A stretch of DNA of 36,825 nucleotides. Source: an uncultured Pelagibacteraceae bacterium. Lineage in GTDB: Bacteria > Pseudomonadota > Alphaproteobacteria > Pelagibacterales > Pelagibacteraceae. The position numbers and the translations under genes are program-made. Positions 26,599 through 35,427 of the stretch are shown piece by piece; within the stretch, counting starts at the first letter, position 1; the number at the start of each line of letters is the position of its first letter. The DNA lies in contig CACANA010000008.1 in assembly GCA_902533775.1 (NCBI GenBank), positions 1 through 36,825 on the forward strand, given 5' to 3'. The notes beneath the pieces were generated by a model that saw nothing but the letters and a program-made list of their open reading frames with translations, did no database searches and had not been told where the DNA came from.

Positions 26599-27600
26599 TT
26601 AAAAACCAACAATTTCTTTTATTTTTTTAACTTTTTTAGAGGAAATATCCTGCGCTTTTTCTGCACCATCAACTAAAATTTGATCTATATATTTTTTATC
26701 TGACAACAATTTTTGAATTTCTTTTGATATAGGTGACAGCTTAGTCACAATTATTTCAGAAAGTTTACTTTTTAAATCAGAAAAATTTTTTCCCTCAAAT
26801 TCATTTAATGTTTGAGTAATATTTTGATTGCTTAAGCTAGAGTAAATACCCATTAAATTTTCTGCTTCAGGTCTACCTTTAAGTCCATCTTCATTTCCTG
26901 GCAAAGTATCATTATCTGTTTTTGCTTTTTTTATTTTGTTAATAATTTGATCCTCTGTGTCTGTTAAGTTGATCCTACTTCCGTCAGCAATATCTGACTT
27001 ACTCATTTTTTTTGTGCCATCTTTCAAACTCATTATTCTTGAAAAATGTTTTTGTATGAGAGGCTCAGGAGGTCTTAAGAGATCTGGACACTTATATTCG
27101 TTATTAAATTTTTGAGCTATATTTCTACAGAGTTCTAGATGCTGTTTTTGATCATCTCCTACCGGCACATGAGTAGCATCATATAAAAGAATATCAGAAG
27201 CCATTAAAATTGGATAAATATATAAACCAACACTAGCTTTTTCCTTGTCTTTTCCAGCTTTTTCTTTGAATTGTGTCATTCTATTTAGCCAACCCATTCT
27301 AGCAACACAACCTAATATCCACGAACCCTCAGAATGTGCAGGAACTAAAGATTGATTGAATATTATACTATTTTTTGGATCAATACCGCTTGCAATAAAC
27401 GCTGCTGCTGTCTCTCTAATATTACTTTTTAATTCTTTCGGATCTTGCATTACAGTAATGGCATGAAGATCAACAACACAAAAAATACAGTCGTTATCTT
27501 TGTTGTTTTGTAAATCAACAAAATTCTTTATTGCGCCTATATAATTCCCCAGATGTAAATTTCCTGTTGGTTGAACTCCAGAAAAAATTTTTTTAGACAT
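26599..27600 (-). CDS. trpS: Tryptophanyl-tRNA synthetase
   Basis: Class I aminoacyl-tRNA synthetase that charges tRNA-Trp. It has 333 residues. The HIGH-type motif appears as [12 protein letters not shown] (12-23), and KMSKS is present in the loop [16 protein letters not shown]. Typical middle elements such as [13 protein letters not shown] are clear. It lies 3 bp after murJ. Confidence 0.97.
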   Translation of the reverse strand: MSKKIFSGVQPTGNLHLGNYIGAIKNFVDLQNNKDNDCIFCVVDLHAITVMQDPKELKSNIRETAAAFIASGIDPKNSIIFNQSLVPAHSEGSWILGCVARMGWLNRMTQFKEKAGKDKEKASVGLYIYPILMASDILLYDATHVPVGDDQKQHLELCRNIAQKFNNEYKCPDLLRPPEPLIQKHFSRIMSLKDGTKKMSKSDIADGSRINLTDTEDQIINKIKKAKTDNDTLPGNEDGLKGRPEAENLMGIYSSLSNQNITQTLNEFEGKNFSDLKSKLSEIIVTKLSPISKEIQKLLSDKKYIDQILVDGAEKAQDISSKKVKKIKEIVGF

Positions 27601-27603
27601 AAT

Positions 27604-29130
27604 TTAATAGTTTAATTTAATATCAGATATTTTAAAGGCCTTAATGAGTATTGAAATCAGCAAATAAAAAGCAAAAGTTAAAAGAACTAGTAATATAACT
27701 GCTAAAAATTTATAACTATTTGAAAATATAAAATAATTGTCAAAATAATTTATTAATATTTTAAATAATCCTAAACAAATTAAATTTGAAACTGATATTT
27801 TAAAAAACTGTATAAAAAACGAGTTATTGAAGTTAAAATAATTTTTATTTAAAACAAATACCATTAATAGGAATCCATTCAACCATGAGGAAGTAGTTGT
27901 TGCTATAGGAATTATAATAAAACCTATTTTACTAAATAAAGATACGCTAATAACAATATTCAAAATTACAGAAATCAATGAAAAGTAAAAAGGTGTTTTA
28001 GTATCATTTCTTGCAAATATAAAACTTGAAAATATTTTTATCATCGAGAATGCAGGTAGACCTAATGCAAAATAAAATAATGCACGGGCTGAATTTTTAA
28101 CACTTTCTTCGTTAAAAGATCCATATCCAAAAAGCGCAGAAACAATTTCTTCGGATGCAAAAATTAATGCTAATGTAGCAGGAAGACTTAAAAATAAACT
28201 CAACTCTAAAGATTTATTTTGTAATATTTCTAATCTTATTTTGTTTTTACTTTTAACATATCTGCTTAGGTTGGGTAAAATAATTATACCAATTGCAATC
28301 CCTGCTATCGCTAAGTTTATCTGATATATTCTATCTGCATAATACAAATATGAGACTGCACTCGCTTGAAAAGAGGCAATTATAGTTCCAACTAATATAT
28401 TTATTTGGGTAACCCCAGATGAAAATATGCTTGGTAAAAGTTTCCTAAAAAAAAATTTTATTTTTTTATCTATTTGGAAATTAAAGTTAAAATAAGGATA
28501 AAAATATTTTCTAGTAAAAATAATTAAAAATATAAATTGTATAATTCCTGCAAATGTTATGGCATAGCTCAGATGGTAAACTAAATCTGTATCATTTTTT
28601 ATAATTAGGAAACAAATTATTAATATTATATTTAAAAAAAGAGGGGCAGCTGCGGCAGCTGCAAATTTGTTATGTGAATTTAAAATTGCTGAAAAAAAAG
28701 ATGCTATACTTATAAAAAATAAAAATGGAAAAGTAATTCTGGTTAAATCAACAGCTAATTTGAATTTTTCATCTAAATCTGAGAAGCCAGGAGCGATCAA
28801 TTTTATAAAGCTTGGCATAAAAATCTCGACTAATATTGTTAGAATTAAAAGTGCTAAGACTAATAAATTAAATACTGAGTTTGCAAATTTCTGAGCTTTT
28901 TTTTTACTAGACAAAAGTTCTGATGTGTAAGATGGAACAAATGCAGCATTAAAGGTACCTTCTGCAAATAATCTTCTAAAGGTGTTTGGTATTCTAAATG
29001 CTACGAAGAATGCATCAGCAATTGGTCCCGAACCAAGATAAATAGCAATAAAAAAGTCTCTAATGTATCCTAAAATTCTGCTTAGAATAACGAACAGACT
29101 AAATGTGCCTGTTGACTTAATTAAATTCAT
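27604..29130 (-). CDS. murJ: Lipid II flippase MurJ
   Basis: Moves lipid II across the inner membrane for peptidoglycan synthesis. It has 508 residues, nearly all hydrophobic, consistent with 14 helices. Diagnostic stretches are LSRILGYIRDFFIAIYLGSG (17-36) and FFVAFRIPNTFRRLFAEGTF then NAAFVPSY, the MviN signature. The next genes are trpS, nfu and a cell-wall hydrolase. It is divergent from maeB across only 43 bp. Confidence 0.96.
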   Translation of the reverse strand: MNLIKSTGTFSLFVILSRILGYIRDFFIAIYLGSGPIADAFFVAFRIPNTFRRLFAEGTFNAAFVPSYTSELLSSKKKAQKFANSVFNLLVLALLILTILVEIFMPSFIKLIAPGFSDLDEKFKLAVDLTRITFPFLFFISIASFFSAILNSHNKFAAAAAAPLFLNIILIICFLIIKNDTDLVYHLSYAITFAGIIQFIFLIIFTRKYFYPYFNFNFQIDKKIKFFFRKLLPSIFSSGVTQINILVGTIIASFQASAVSYLYYADRIYQINLAIAGIAIGIIILPNLSRYVKSKNKIRLEILQNKSLELSLFLSLPATLALIFASEEIVSALFGYGSFNEESVKNSARALFYFALGLPAFSMIKIFSSFIFARNDTKTPFYFSLISVILNIVISVSLFSKIGFIIIPIATTTSSWLNGFLLMVFVLNKNYFNFNNSFFIQFFKISVSNLICLGLFKILINYFDNYFIFSNSYKFLAVILLVLLTFAFYLLISILIKAFKISDIKLNY

Positions 29131-29173
29131 AAATCATATTAGTAACTTAATCCTTTTGTATATCTAACAAATA

Positions 29174-31462
29174 ATGAAAAAAAACAAAATTGAACATTAT
29201 TCTGATAAAGAAGCTTTAGATTTTCATACTAATGATAAATCAGGCAAAATAGAGATTGTTTCTTCCAAGCCTGTAACTACAAAAAGAGACTTGGCCCTAG
29301 CTTATTCTCCTGGCGTTGCTGCCCCTGTAAAAGCAATAGCAAACGATCCTGAGTTAGCATATGAATACACGACAAAAGGAAATTTAGTTGCAGTAATTAG
29401 TAACGGATCAGCAATATTAGGGCTAGGAAATTTGGGTGCGATAGCATCAAAACCAGTGATGGAAGGAAAAGCTGTTCTATTTAAAAGATTTGCAGATATT
29501 GATTCAATAGATTTAGAAATAGACACAGAAGATACAAAAGAAATAATTAATTCCATAAAGCATATATCAAAAAGTTTTGGTGGTATAAATCTTGAAGACA
29601 TTGCAGCTCCAAACTGTTTTATAATTGAAGATGAATTAAAAAAAATTCTAGATATTCCTGTGTTTCATGATGATCAACACGGGACAGCAATCATAACAAC
29701 AGCTGCATTGATTAACGCAGTTGATATCGCAAAAAAAAACTTAAAAAAAATTAAAATAGTTATTAATGGTGCAGGTGCTGCAGCTATGGCATGTGCAAAA
29801 TTATTTAGAAGCAGTGGTATTCCAAAAAATAATATAAAAATGTTGGATACAAAAGGTGTCATAAATAAAAAGAGAAAAGATATTAATACTTGGAAAAAGG
29901 AGTTTGCGGTAGATACAAAAGATAAAAGTTTAGATGATGCAATGAAGAATGCAGACGTATTTTTAGGCTTATCCGCTGCGGGTGTTGTAAAAAAAAGTAT
30001 GGTGAAAAAGATGGCAAAAAATCCAATTATATTTGCATGCGCAAATCCTGATCCAGAAATAAAACCAGAAGATATAGAGGAAGTAAGAGATGATGCAATT
30101 ATAGCAACAGGTAGATCAGATTATCCAAATCAAGTTAATAATTTAATTGGTTTCCCTTATATATTTAGAGGAGCCCTTGATGTTAGAGCTAAAACTATAA
30201 ATGAAGAAATGAAAGTTGCTGCAGCTAATGCTATTGCTTCACTTGCAAGAGAATTTGTACCTGATGAAGTTGCGGCTGCAATGGGTGGTGAAAGGCCAAA
30301 TTATGGGAAAGAATATATTATACCGTCAACTTTTGACCCAAGGTTAATAAGTGTAATACCGGTAGCAGTAGCAAAAGCTGCTATGAAATCTGGAGTAGCT
30401 AGAAAAAAAATTGAAAATTTCGATCAATATTCCGAACAACTAAAACAAAGACTGGATCCATCAGTTACGATTATGCAAGGAATTAATAACCAAATTAAAA
30501 AAACAAATAAAAAAGTTGTCTTTGCAGATGGTGAAGATGAAAATACTTTAAAGGCTGCAATAGCATTTAAAAATAGTGGACTAGGCACACCTATATTAGT
30601 TGCTAAAGAAAAGGTGGTTAAAGAAAAACTTAGAGAAATTGGTTATGGAGAAAACTTTGATATTGAAATTGTGAACTCTACCTTAAGCGATAAAAGAAAA
30701 AAATATGTGAATTATTTATTTAAAAAACTGCAAAGAAAAGAGGGATTGCTTGAAAGAGATTGTGATAAAATGGTTAGAAATGATAGAGTTATATGGGGTT
30801 CATGTATGGTTGCATGTGGTGATGCTGATGCAATGGTTACTGGAAATTCGAGGAGGTATGGGCAATCTCTTGATAAAGTGAAAAAGGCCATAGATCCTAG
30901 ACCCGGAGAAATTATGTTTGGATTGAATATGATTGTTAATAAAGGCAAAACAGTATTTATTGCTGACACAAGTGTTCATGAATATCCAACATCTGAAGAA
31001 CTATCAGAAATTGCTATTTCAGCATCTAGAGTTGCAAAATTGTTTGGTTTTGAGCCGAAGGTTGCTTTTCTTTCACACTCAACATTCGGCCAACCAATTA
31101 CAGCTAGAACTAAACATATAAGAGATGCGGTAGAAATTTTAAAAAATAAAAAGGTTAACTTTAAGTTTGATGGTGATATGCAGCCTGATGTAGCATTAAG
31201 TGATGAATATAAAGATCTATATCCATTTTCTGAGATTGTTGGTAATGCAAATATATTAATTATGCCTGGTCAACATAGTGCTGCTATAACTTATAAAATA
31301 ATGAAAACTTTAGGTGGCGCTAAAGTTATTGGGCCGTTATTGATTGGTTTGGGACAAGCAATTGAAATTGCTCCATTAAGATCATCAACATCTGACATAT
31401 TAAATTTAGCATCTGTTGCAGCATATTCAGCAGGAGTGATTAATTACAAAAAACCAAATTAG
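29174..31462 (+). CDS. maeB: NADP-type malic enzyme fused to a phosphotransacetylase domain
   Basis: Converts malate to pyruvate and CO2. It has 762 residues in two parts: the malic enzyme (about 1-430), with LAYSPGVAAPV, FHDDQHGTAI and the nucleotide loop NGAGAAAMACAKL, and a phosphate acetyltransferase-like domain (about 430-762) that includes MVTGNSRRYGQ and MPGQHSAAITYK. In characterised relatives the second domain regulates (acetyl-CoA sensing) rather than catalyses. The gene stands alone on the plus strand and its stop overlaps the stop of the convergent BON gene by 4 bp. Confidence 0.96.
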   Translation: MKKNKIEHYSDKEALDFHTNDKSGKIEIVSSKPVTTKRDLALAYSPGVAAPVKAIANDPELAYEYTTKGNLVAVISNGSAILGLGNLGAIASKPVMEGKAVLFKRFADIDSIDLEIDTEDTKEIINSIKHISKSFGGINLEDIAAPNCFIIEDELKKILDIPVFHDDQHGTAIITTAALINAVDIAKKNLKKIKIVINGAGAAAMACAKLFRSSGIPKNNIKMLDTKGVINKKRKDINTWKKEFAVDTKDKSLDDAMKNADVFLGLSAAGVVKKSMVKKMAKNPIIFACANPDPEIKPEDIEEVRDDAIIATGRSDYPNQVNNLIGFPYIFRGALDVRAKTINEEMKVAAANAIASLAREFVPDEVAAAMGGERPNYGKEYIIPSTFDPRLISVIPVAVAKAAMKSGVARKKIENFDQYSEQLKQRLDPSVTIMQGINNQIKKTNKKVVFADGEDENTLKAAIAFKNSGLGTPILVAKEKVVKEKLREIGYGENFDIEIVNSTLSDKRKKYVNYLFKKLQRKEGLLERDCDKMVRNDRVIWGSCMVACGDADAMVTGNSRRYGQSLDKVKKAIDPRPGEIMFGLNMIVNKGKTVFIADTSVHEYPTSEELSEIAISASRVAKLFGFEPKVAFLSHSTFGQPITARTKHIRDAVEILKNKKVNFKFDGDMQPDVALSDEYKDLYPFSEIVGNANILIMPGQHSAAITYKIMKTLGGAKVIGPLLIGLGQAIEIAPLRSSTSDILNLASVAAYSAGVINYKKPN

Positions 31463-32052
31463 TTTTTTATTACTCTTAAGTCCTCAACTAAAAAAATACT
31501 TGTAACTACGTCTTCTACATCAAGAATTTCCTTGGCCTCATTTATAACTTCGGCTCTTTCTTCTTCATTTTGTGAAATTCCATAGACATAAATTATTTTC
31601 TTATAAGTATCTATATCATAATTTGCAGACTTTATTTTATTGTTCGCTATCATTGCAGTTCTTAATTGAGAAGTTATAAGGACATCTTTCGCTGTTTGTT
31701 TAAAGTTAAAATTTTCTTTTATCTTTAAATCATTTTTGACTGATCTTGCTCCTTTTATTTCCCAACCTAATTTTGTGATTTTTATTTTTTCCTCTACTGT
31801 ATCGACTTTACCTGTTATAAATATTCTTCCATCCAAGACTTTGGTCTTTACTTTCAACAAGTAAGCACTATCCATTAATATTAACTTTGCTCTCAAATTT
31901 TTTTGCATTAAAGAGTCGTCTATTTGTGTTCCAATAGTTCTTGGATCCATTGCAACTGAAACGCCTGTACCTAAAACTCCAGTAGACGAATAACCAACAC
32001 AACCTGAAATTAAAATAAAAGTTACAATTGATATTAAGTTTCTAAATTTCAT
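31459..32052 (-). CDS. BON-domain lipoprotein
   Basis: A 197-residue lipoprotein. The lipobox is ISGC with Cys18 after a short signal sequence (FRNLISIVTFILISGC). Two BON domains follow (about 50-115 and 120-190); the first has LKVKTKVLDGRIFITGKVDT and the second YDIDTYKKIIYVYGISQNEE. The plan is that of DolP/YraP, an outer-membrane protein linked to envelope integrity. The start overlaps the rsmI stop by 11 bp. Confidence 0.88.
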   Translation of the reverse strand: MKFRNLISIVTFILISGCVGYSSTGVLGTGVSVAMDPRTIGTQIDDSLMQKNLRAKLILMDSAYLLKVKTKVLDGRIFITGKVDTVEEKIKITKLGWEIKGARSVKNDLKIKENFNFKQTAKDVLITSQLRTAMIANNKIKSANYDIDTYKKIIYVYGISQNEEERAEVINEAKEILDVEDVVTSIFLVEDLRVIKN

Positions 32053-32899
32053 TTTTTTTCTTTAAACAATAATCATAAATAATTTTTTTTGATATATTAT
32101 GTTCCTTACTAATTTTTGATGTAATATCTTTAATCGACATTTTCTTTAAACTTTTAATAATTTTTTTTTTAACTGATTCTTCAATTACTTGTAACTTATT
32201 TTGTAAATTTAAATTTTCTGATATAACCACAGTAATCTCTCCTTTTTCTAATATATTGATATTATTAAGGTTTTTAACCTTGTCTCTAATATATTCCTCA
32301 TGCAATTTTGTCATTTCTCTAGTAATTAAAATATCTCTATCATTAAAATATTTTTGGATTTGAGCTTTTATTTTTTTAATTTTTTTAGGTGATATAAAAA
32401 AAACAATTGAGGAATTTAAAGTGGAGATCTTTTGAAAAAGTTGATCAATTTGTAATTTCTTTTCTGGTAAAAAACCACAAAAGAAGAAATTGTTCGAAAA
32501 ACCGCTTATAGAAATTGCGGCTACAGCAGCAGAGGGTCCTGGAACTGGAAATATATTAAATTTATTCCTGATGCACTCGTTTATCAAAATTCCACCAGGG
32601 TCTGAAATTGTTGGAGTACCCGCATCTGAAATAATAGAAACTATCTTATTTTCTTTCAGTAAATTTAATACATATTTGACATTTTTTTTTTCGTTAAATT
32701 TGTGATTAGATAATAATTCTGTATTGATTTTGAAGCGAGATAATAGTTTACTTGAAACTCTTGTATCTTCTGACAATATCAAGTCTGATTTATTTAGTAT
32801 GTATATAGCTCTAAGAGTAATGTCTCCTAAATTCCCTATCGGCGTAGAAACACAATATAGCCCAGGTTTTAAATTATCATTTAATTCAAAATTATACAT
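32042..32899 (-). CDS. rsmI: 16S rRNA 2'-O-methyltransferase RsmI
   Basis: Methylates the ribose of C1402 in 16S rRNA using SAM. It has 285 residues. STPIGNLGDITLRA (18-31), LSEDTRVSSKLL (42-53), and SDAGTPTISDPG (91-102) are the family signature; the C-terminal extension is lysine rich. The start codon is 3 bp from that of the divergent binding-protein gene, so its promoter must lie within that gene. Confidence 0.96.
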   Translation of the reverse strand: MYNFELNDNLKPGLYCVSTPIGNLGDITLRAIYILNKSDLILSEDTRVSSKLLSRFKINTELLSNHKFNEKKNVKYVLNLLKENKIVSIISDAGTPTISDPGGILINECIRNKFNIFPVPGPSAAVAAISISGFSNNFFFCGFLPEKKLQIDQLFQKISTLNSSIVFFISPKKIKKIKAQIQKYFNDRDILITREMTKLHEEYIRDKVKNLNNINILEKGEITVVISENLNLQNKLQVIEESVKKKIIKSLKKMSIKDITSKISKEHNISKKIIYDYCLKKKNEI

Positions 32900-32902
32900 T
32901 TA

Positions 32903-34060
32903 ATGACGATGAGAAAATTATATATCATAGTTTTAAAAATTTTTCTTATAATCGTTTTCTCAAATCTTAAAGCAATTTCAGATGAGAGAATTAAAATAGG
33001 TTTAATTGTGCCTTTATCAGGCGAATATTCATATATTGGTAATTCGATTCTTAAATCTGCAAGAATGGCTTTAAATAAAATTAATGATGACAGAATTACA
33101 TTAATACCTAAAGATACTAAAGCAAACCCGATAGATGCTTTAAAAGTCTCAAATGAGCTTTACAATAATGGTGTACAAATAATTATTGGGCCAGTATTTA
33201 ATGAAAGTAATAAATATTTAGATGAACTTAATAAAGTAACATTCTTATCTTTTACTAACAAAATTAGAAATAATCCAAAAAATGTAATTTCTGCAGGAGT
33301 AAATGCAATATCACAAATAAATACAATTAAAAAATATTTAAGTGAAAATAATTTAAAAAATACAATATTTTTAATTCCTGAAACAGATTATAAAACAGAA
33401 ATTGAAGAAGCTATTAAAAAATCTAATTTAATATTAAAAGAAAAATTTATTTATAGCAAAGACCCAACATTACTAACAAAGCAAATAGAAGACTTAACAA
33501 GATATCAACAAAGAAAACAAAATTTAGAAAACGAAATTAAAAGAATAAAAAATTCTAATACTTTCAATAAAAAGAAGGAAATAGATGAATTAAAAAGAAA
33601 AGATACTTTAGGTTTCATTAATTTCGATTCAGTAATAATTGCTGATTTTAGTGAAAGTCTAAAAAGTGTTGCTACATCATTATTGTATACAGATGTCTCT
33701 TCAGAAAGAATAAAATACATTACATTAAATCAATGGTTTGATGAAAGTCTATTCAAGGAAACTTCATTACTTCCAATATATTTTCCATCAATAAATAAAG
33801 ATAATTTTGAAATATTTAAAAAAGAATACATTCAGAACTTTAAAAACAAACCAAATCAAATCTCTTTTTTAAGTTATGATCTAATAGGATTGGTATATTA
33901 CTTATTAATAAATAATGATTTTAATACTAATGAAAATTTATTTATTGAGAAAAATAAATTTAAAGGAAAAATAGGTATTTTTGAAATAAATAAAAAAACA
34001 ATAACCCATCAATTAAACTTTTATGAGATTGAAGATAAAAATTTTAAAGAAATTTTTTAA
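32903..34060 (+). CDS. Periplasmic type-I binding protein, LpoA-like
   Basis: A 385-residue exported protein. The signal peptide is about 1-27 (KLYIIVLKIFLIIVFSNLKA), then IKIGLIVPLSGEYSYIGNSI opens a periplasmic-binding-protein type-I fold like LivJ/LivK. A charged coiled-coil insertion runs at about 198-230 (QQRKQNLENEIKRIKN). In alphaproteobacteria the gene divergent from rsmI is often a penicillin-binding-protein activator (LpoA/LppC type), and position and fold agree. No lipobox is seen, so if it is LpoA-like it is soluble. An amino-acid-binding role cannot be excluded. A second ATG at 32909 is possible. Confidence 0.78.
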   Translation: MTMRKLYIIVLKIFLIIVFSNLKAISDERIKIGLIVPLSGEYSYIGNSILKSARMALNKINDDRITLIPKDTKANPIDALKVSNELYNNGVQIIIGPVFNESNKYLDELNKVTFLSFTNKIRNNPKNVISAGVNAISQINTIKKYLSENNLKNTIFLIPETDYKTEIEEAIKKSNLILKEKFIYSKDPTLLTKQIEDLTRYQQRKQNLENEIKRIKNSNTFNKKKEIDELKRKDTLGFINFDSVIIADFSESLKSVATSLLYTDVSSERIKYITLNQWFDESLFKETSLLPIYFPSINKDNFEIFKKEYIQNFKNKPNQISFLSYDLIGLVYYLLINNDFNTNENLFIEKNKFKGKIGIFEINKKTITHQLNFYEIEDKNFKEIF

Positions 34061-34646
34061 TTTTTTTAAAAGCTTGAGCTCTGTGATCATTTTTAAATTT
34101 TAATTTTTGAGACATTTGACCAAATGTTAATCTTTTATTTTCAGGAATGAAAATTGGATCATAGCCAAAACCCTTATTCCCAATTTTTTTTTTTGAAATT
34201 CTTCCATTAATGACTCCTAAAGATTGAATCGGATTTTTTTTTAATCCATAAATAGTTAATGCACAAATAAATCTTGCTTTGATCTTTTTTGACCTCCAGT
34301 TTTTATCTACCTTAGATAGTCTTTGATATACTTTGGATATTGCCAAACTAAAATCACCTTTTTTTCCACCCCATCTTGCAGAAAAAATACCTGGTTGATT
34401 ATTTAGCAAATCAATTTCAAGCCCAGAGTCATCTGCGATACAAATTTTTTTTGTTTTTTTTGAAAAATGCTTCGCTTTAATTAAAGAATTTTTTAGAAAA
34501 GTATTTCCATTCTCTTTGGGGCTTTTGAGGCCATAATCTTTTGGAGAAGTAATAATGTAGTATTTGGGCAGTAAATCTTTAATTTCTTTTATTTTTCCGT
34601 CATTATTTGACCCTACAACGATTTCCTTATTTTTTTTTTTTAACAT
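34044..34646 (-). CDS. rdgB: XTP/dITP diphosphatase (Ham1/RdgB)
   Basis: Removes non-canonical purine nucleotides (ITP, dITP, XTP) from the pool. It has 200 residues. VGSNNDGKIKEIKDLL (11-26) is the substrate loop, ADDSGLEIDLLNNQPGIFSA (71-90) holds the catalytic aspartates Asp72 and Asp73, and GNKGFGYDPIFIP is the third motif. Its end overlaps the convergent LpoA-like gene by 17 bp. It is divergent from grpE, 36 bp away. Confidence 0.95.
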   Translation of the reverse strand: MLKKKNKEIVVGSNNDGKIKEIKDLLPKYYIITSPKDYGLKSPKENGNTFLKNSLIKAKHFSKKTKKICIADDSGLEIDLLNNQPGIFSARWGGKKGDFSLAISKVYQRLSKVDKNWRSKKIKARFICALTIYGLKKNPIQSLGVINGRISKKKIGNKGFGYDPIFIPENKRLTFGQMSQKLKFKNDHRAQAFKKIKKFL

Positions 34647-34682
34647 CTAGAATTTCATAAATTTCTTACCATATAGACTGTA

Positions 34683-35366
34683 ATGGAAAAAGAAGAAACA
34701 CTAAATAAAGAAGATCAAAATTTAAAAGACGAAAACTCAGACCTAAGTAAAGATAAACAGGCCTCAGATGGCACTGGAAAAAAAGAGGAAGAGGAACAAC
34801 TTTCACCTGAAAATGAGATTGGAAAAAAAGAGGAAGAGGAACAACTTTCGCCTGAAGATGAAATTGTAAACCTTAAAGATAAAGTTGCTAGAACATTTGC
34901 TGAAATGGAAAATCAAAGGAGAAGATTTGAAAAAGAGAAAGATGAAGCTTTTGAATATGGTGGATTTTCATTTGCAAGAGAAACGCTAAATCTTTTAGAT
35001 AATTTGGAGAGATCAAAACAAACACTGGAAAGTGACGAAACTATAAAAGATAAAGACACACTAAAAAAATTAATAGAGCACATTGATATTATTAATAAAG
35101 ATATGATTTCAATTTTCAAAAAAAATAATATTGAACCGATAAAAGCAATTAACGAAAAATTAGATCCAAATTTACATCAGGCTATGATGGAAGTCGAAGA
35201 TAATACCAAAGATCAGGGTACAATTGTTCAAGAAATTCAAAAAGGTTTTATGATGAAGGATAGGTTACTAAGACCTTCATTAGTGGCTGTATCTAAAAAA
35301 AAAGTTGAAGATAAACAGAATAACCAAAAAAACCAAGAAAATGAGGAAAAAGAGGTAAAAAATTAA
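34683..35366 (+). CDS. grpE: Nucleotide exchange factor GrpE
   Basis: Releases ADP from DnaK. It has 227 residues: an acidic, disordered N-terminal tail (1-62), the long dimerisation helix (about 62-140, RTFAEMENQRRRFEKEKDEA), and the beta domain with DPNLHQAMMEVED and GFMMKDRLLRPSLVAVSKK. The tail contains a perfectly in-frame tandem duplication (residues 32-46 and 47-61). No hrcA lies upstream, unlike the common hrcA-grpE-dnaK order. dnaK follows after 61 bp. Confidence 0.95.
   Translation: MEKEETLNKEDQNLKDENSDLSKDKQASDGTGKKEEEEQLSPENEIGKKEEEEQLSPEDEIVNLKDKVARTFAEMENQRRRFEKEKDEAFEYGGFSFARETLNLLDNLERSKQTLESDETIKDKDTLKKLIEHIDIINKDMISIFKKNNIEPIKAINEKLDPNLHQAMMEVEDNTKDQGTIVQEIQKGFMMKDRLLRPSLVAVSKKKVEDKQNNQKNQENEEKEVKN
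34776..34865 (+). repeat. 45-bp in-frame tandem duplication in grpE
   Basis: Two units, 34776-34820 and 34821-34865, differ at only 3 of 45 bases. They encode GKKEEEEQLSPENEI and GKKEEEEQLSPEDEI. Two of the three changes are silent. The near-identity points to a recent duplication in the disordered GrpE tail. Confidence 0.95.
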
Positions 35367-35378
35367 TTATTTATAATG

Positions 35379-35409
35379 GTTGTAGTTGTAAAATTAGCAC
35401 TTATATGAG
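35379..35409 (+). promoter_or_regulatory. Sigma-32 (RpoH)-type promoter of dnaK
   Basis: GTTG (35379-35382), 17 bp, then CTTATATGAG (35400-35409). The alphaproteobacterial heat-shock consensus is CTTG-N17-CYTATNTNNG; the -10 half matches fully and the -35 core matches 3 of 4. The transcript would begin near 35415, with the AGGA ribosome-binding site (35418-35421) shortly before the ATG at 35428. Confidence 0.5.
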
Positions 35410-35427
35410 CATCAAACAGGATTAATT

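Noticed and set aside
34647..34682. Sigma-32 promoter before grpE
   Set aside because: CCATATAG does not fit CYTATNT, and the only CTTG-like element upstream is CTAG at the wrong spacing; too weak to report.
35394..35415. Possible CIRCE operator before dnaK (TTAGCACT followed by GAG)
   Set aside because: Only the left half matches. The GAG is 4 bases away instead of 9 and the right half does not continue as GAGTGCTAA, so no inverted repeat forms.
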